Below, one piece after another: positions 60,370 through 64,000 of a stretch of 64,000 nt of DNA. The first letter of the stretch is position 1; every line of letters starts with the position of its first letter. Under the pieces are notes generated by a model. It did no database searches and was not told where the DNA came from. It was given only the letters and a program-made list of their open reading frames with translations. The stretch comes from Gymnogyps californianus (Eukaryota; Chordata; Aves; Accipitriformes; Cathartidae): positions 15,810,428 through 15,874,427 of the forward strand of contig NC_059480.1 of NCBI RefSeq assembly GCF_018139145.2, written 5' to 3'. Position numbers and translations under genes: made by a program.

Positions 60370-63300
60370 CGGCAGAACTCAGGCCCAATGGCACTTTTTT
60401 TCTAGAGAATGTCATACTGAAACAAGTTGTGTGCAGAGGAAAAAAAATATTCAACCTGCACTTGCCCACAGGTGTGGTGGAGTGCAGACTGGGCACGCAT
60501 CCTTATTCTTCAGCTTGTGTAGCTCCCAGACGGGTATCCTGGAGCTCCAGCCCTGAGACACGGGCTGTGGTGTTCTCTATGTGGGATACCAGCCAGACCA
60601 TGTCGGAAATGCTGGACTCTTAACAATTACGGAAAGGAGATCCCTCTCTGAGAAACTGTATTTCAGGCATTGCAAGGTCCCTATCAGTGTTGTTCTTTTT
60701 GTGCATACAGAACAATTGAGAGAGAACTGCAGTGTTTTAGGGCAAGTGCTGAGTCTCGAGGAGTACCTGGCAGTCATTATTCCACATCATCTCATCTGGC
60801 ATGTCTCTGGCTCATTTCAGGGAAGGTGATGGAATGGATGGGGCAGAGAACGGGTGATAGATTTCTGAGGTGATGCTCTTAAAGATGTTTGGGGCTGGGC
60901 TAAGAACTGATATAGCAATTTACTGTTCAGCCTGACATAAGGCTTTTAGCAGGAGCAGAAGTATTTGCTGACAATGCTGGCAAAACCACTTAAGTTGCGT
61001 GTTGTCTGACTTAAGGCGAAAACAGGCCTGTTCAGAAAGACTTTATTGGTGAGGTTCACTTGCCAAGCACTGGTGTCTAGTGCCGTTTCAGTCTCCCCAA
61101 GAAGCCCAAGATATCCACATTAGTGCAGGCAGAGCTAGTACAGCCTGCAGGCCAGGCAGGACACCCTATGACTCCTTAAGTGGCACTGGATACATATGTT
61201 AGGTGATATAGGTGATTGATTCCCCTTCTGTGTGTGTGCTGCTGTGCGAGGGTACGTCTGAATTTGCTACCTAATGTGGTCTGCCCTGGGATTTAGAGAG
61301 TGACTTGTGATGCCTGACAAGGCTCTCAGCCACAGAAGGAAATGGAGCTGAGGAACTGAATGAATGAAGCAAAAATTGCCAAGCTCTGAGTAGACACGAA
61401 CACATTTTTTGACTGTGGAAGCCCACCAGCAACATCTACACAGATATGATAGGAGCCAGAGGGACCAAACTGAGTAGAGAAGTGGGAGTGATGGTGGTGG
61501 TGGTTGTTCATCTGCAGTGGAATGGCAGGAGCAAATGGGTAAAACCCCACCAAGCCATGTAAACACAGTTCTTTGTGCTTATGTACCAGCCTCTCCCCCA
61601 AAAGGTCTGTAAGCCACGTATGGTACTCACCAGTACCCTTGGTGTACTCACAAGGTTACCTTACGTGGTCCCCAAAGCAGGGGTTTGGGTATCTGTGAAC
61701 ACTAGCAATAGAAAATATCTCTCAGGAGAAGAGGGCGCTTGCCCAGCCTCAACTCCCAGCTAATCCCTGTACCACAACTCTGGTCGGTAGGCGAGAAACA
61801 AACCCTGTCTTTCCGGGATAGCTCTCTGGGGCTGAATATCCAATTAACTGGAAATTCATTGAAACAGCATAGCTTTGTTTTGTTTTTCCTTGAACCCTAA
61901 CTGAGTCTGAACCACTGTTTCAGACTCTGTTGAACTCTGTCTGCAACAACATGAGCCAAAACTGAATCTAGAACTGGAGCGAGACAGAAACTTCTTGTTG
62001 TGTGCTGTTTTGGGATTTTTCTAGTAGGATAAGTTCCATTATGATGGGGTCTCAGAAGTTTCACAGGAGAGGACTCATGTCTTCCTAAAGAGCTTACAGT
62101 GTAAGGCTCTAGCCCTCAGGACTTGTCCATACCTGCTAGCCCACGTGGGCTGAGCTGCTTCATTGCAGGCTTTAGCTCTGTGTGTCACTGTTTCCAGGAC
62201 GGGGTCTAAGGGCTGAATGGGGAAGGTACAATGTTATATAGGCAGTGCTGTGTATTTTGTCACAGTCATTTTTTCTATACTAAGGCTTCTTCTAAACCCT
62301 CTTTGTCTAAAATCTTGCAGTCTGAGCCACCCAGGCAGGCTCCATGTGAACATGTGCAATCTAACTAGTTAGCAAGCTTTTGCTTTTATTAGCCTTTGGT
62401 CCAGATTTCATATAGTTCTCACTTATTCAGACCTGAAAATGAATACCTTTGTCTTCCCACAGTACTTCTGTGCGTCTTCTGTCTATGTAAACTTGGGTTT
62501 AACTCCTCTCTTTCTGTTGATTTGATCATCTTTCCCTGCACTGCCTTATCTATATTTGCCTACTATTGATTTTCCACTTTGACGCTGCAAGAGTTTAGGA
62601 AAGGAGTTAGGAAAGTTAAAAGGAGTTTAGGAAAAAGAAGGCTTCTAGAGTGGATGTTTCTTGAGTGAGAAGCCACAGCTAACTGTGTTTGTTAGGACAT
62701 CGTGAATATCCCAGGCAAGGGATAGTCTCATGTCTCTGTGCCCCTGGAAAGCCAGTATGTCCAAGCTTGAGCTACAAAATTGCCAGTCAGCTGTGCAACA
62801 ACACACCCTTGATCCTCTATAGAAAGGGAGTGTTTTGCCAAGAGAGGGCATCTGCTGGGCACGAAGGACTTACTAATGTACAAGCACCTTCTGGCCTCTG
62901 TCCCTGCCTTCAGGGCTTGACGCAATGTCCTGCAGAAGTCAGTAGCAGCAAGGCTGGAAAAGGGCTCTGGACCTCCTGACTGGGTTTCTTGTTCCCTGAG
63001 CTAAATGTCTGTCAGGCTCCTTTCTATCACTGTTGTAATTCTATGTTTGTGCATACATGTCAGCGTGGGGAAGGTCATTACCTTAATTGCTTTCAATCGT
63101 TACATAAAAGACGACTGTCAATGAGGAACTGTAACTACTCAGAAGTTTTAATTATGGCCTGACGTGATGTTATTGTCCTGGCCTTGCACACCTCTGTGGG
63201 TGTATTTCTGAAGGAGGTGGCTTTTGTTGCTCCAAGCTGATGACTCCTCTGGAGAAGTCGTTCTCTCCATCAAGGTGACATTCAGGAATGACAGTGTGAC

Positions 63301-64000
63301 ATGTCACAGAGGAGGAGGAGAAGTGCTCGACAGGGAACTGTGACTTCGATGTGATGTTCCCCATATCGCCACAGTCTTTTCCAAAGGGGATATTAGTGAT
63401 CCTCTAGTTTTTCCTGTGGCGTCATTCCCAATAATAATCCTCTTGATCATGAAGAGAAGTTGTATCCTCCTAAGCCACTCTGTGAGCAGCCATAAAAATT
63501 GGTGATGTGCAGCTTCCTTGTTGCAGATGTGTTACCAATTTAGGGCTCCCAGAGTCCAGGGAAACTGAACTGCATCAATAAACACCTGAACTGCAAAGAG
63601 GATGGATGAGGGGCTGAGAATGGCACGTGAAGCCTTGTGCTTCAGTTAGCTGGTAGCAGCTGTCTCTGTTCTCTCTCCCCTCACCAAACAGAGGTCCAAA
63701 TCACATCTACTGGAGATGCAAAGTAGTATCTGCAATTCCCCTATCTTGAACTGCCCAGTCTCTCAGGTCTTATAAGTCAGGACATTCTTCCCAGAAGTTG
63801 CATAGAGCTGCTGTCTGTATTCACACAATAACTTTAACGGGCCTCTCCACGGTTTGGAAAGTAGAAACTTAAGACATGGGTTGAACCCCTCAAGTTAAGA
63901 CATAACAGCAGGAGTACTACAGATGGTTCTGTGACAAGACAGTAGCCAGGAGACGACTTTGAGGGCTGCCCATCATACCCTTCAACCGTCTTTCAGAAAC
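60370..64000. other. Non-coding sequence, no gene recognised
   Basis: Unique sequence to the end of the window. A 14-bp palindrome AGCCCACGTGGGCT with a CACGTG E-box sits at 62,138-62,151. Open frames up to about 100 codons are not protein-like. No repeat family is recognised. Confidence 0.5.
62591..62635 (+). repeat. Imperfect 12-13-bp repeat, three copies
   Basis: GAGTTTAGGAAAG, GAGTTAGGAAAG and (after a 7-bp spacer) GAGTTTAGGAAAA. It is a purine-rich local duplication. Confidence 0.85.

Noticed and set aside
62138..62151. 14-bp palindrome with a CACGTG E-box
   Set aside because: Chance-level, with no promoter context.
1..64000. CRISPR arrays, bacterial operons, tRNA and rRNA genes
   Set aside because: No regular repeat-spacer pattern, no ribosome-binding-site-led gene runs, no tRNA A/B-box pairs outside SINE relics and no rRNA words were seen.

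Overview
The window is non-coding vertebrate DNA, most likely from a bird outside the chicken/duck lineage. Three things point there. First, there is a 598-bp solo LTR of the TATA-containing ERVL-like type that I know from neoavian genomes. Second, the recognisable LINE debris is CR1. Third, the remaining repeat content is sparse: diverged MIR-type SINE fragments, short homopolymer runs and no long satellites. Base composition is moderately AT-rich with few CpGs and no convincing CpG island. I found no open reading frame, on either strand, that reads as a known protein. The longest open stretches (about 150 codons) are what chance gives in 64 kb. The window is best read as a piece of a very large intron or an intergenic gene desert.

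Layout. 1-16.3 kb: unique sequence with one short CR1 3' end (4.75 kb), two MIR-like fragments (9.6 and 12.4 kb), an AT-rich block with paired GATA sites (3.3-3.9 kb) and several splice-site-bounded short open segments. 16.3-16.9 kb: the solo LTR on the minus strand, with a 5-bp target-site duplication. 17-26.9 kb: unique sequence with two MIR-like fragments, a G-quadruplex motif and short hairpins. 26.9-28.3 kb: a long, badly decayed CR1 on the minus strand that still shows reverse-transcriptase landmarks. 28.3-47.6 kb: mostly unique sequence, including blocks at 33.1-33.6, 36.5-36.8, 39.5-39.9 and 44.0 kb whose AT-rich, TAATTA-containing, repeat-free texture suggests conserved regulatory DNA. 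47.2-52 kb: a candidate 24-nt microexon, two more ancient CR1 copies in opposite orientation, and a pair of opposed MIR fragments. 52-64 kb: unique sequence, one more CR1 fragment (57.6 kb), a T24 run and a G20 run.

Function. Nothing here forms a pathway. The parts that could act are regulatory: the LTR promoter and poly(A) signals, the possible enhancer-like blocks, three CTCF-like motifs, G-quadruplex motifs, and a microexon candidate at 47,281-47,304 flanked by near-ideal splice sites and tandem RBFOX motifs. Repeat-family assignments rest on remembered consensus sequences, not on a search. The minus strand was inspected for repeats and open frames but less thoroughly for splice sites.
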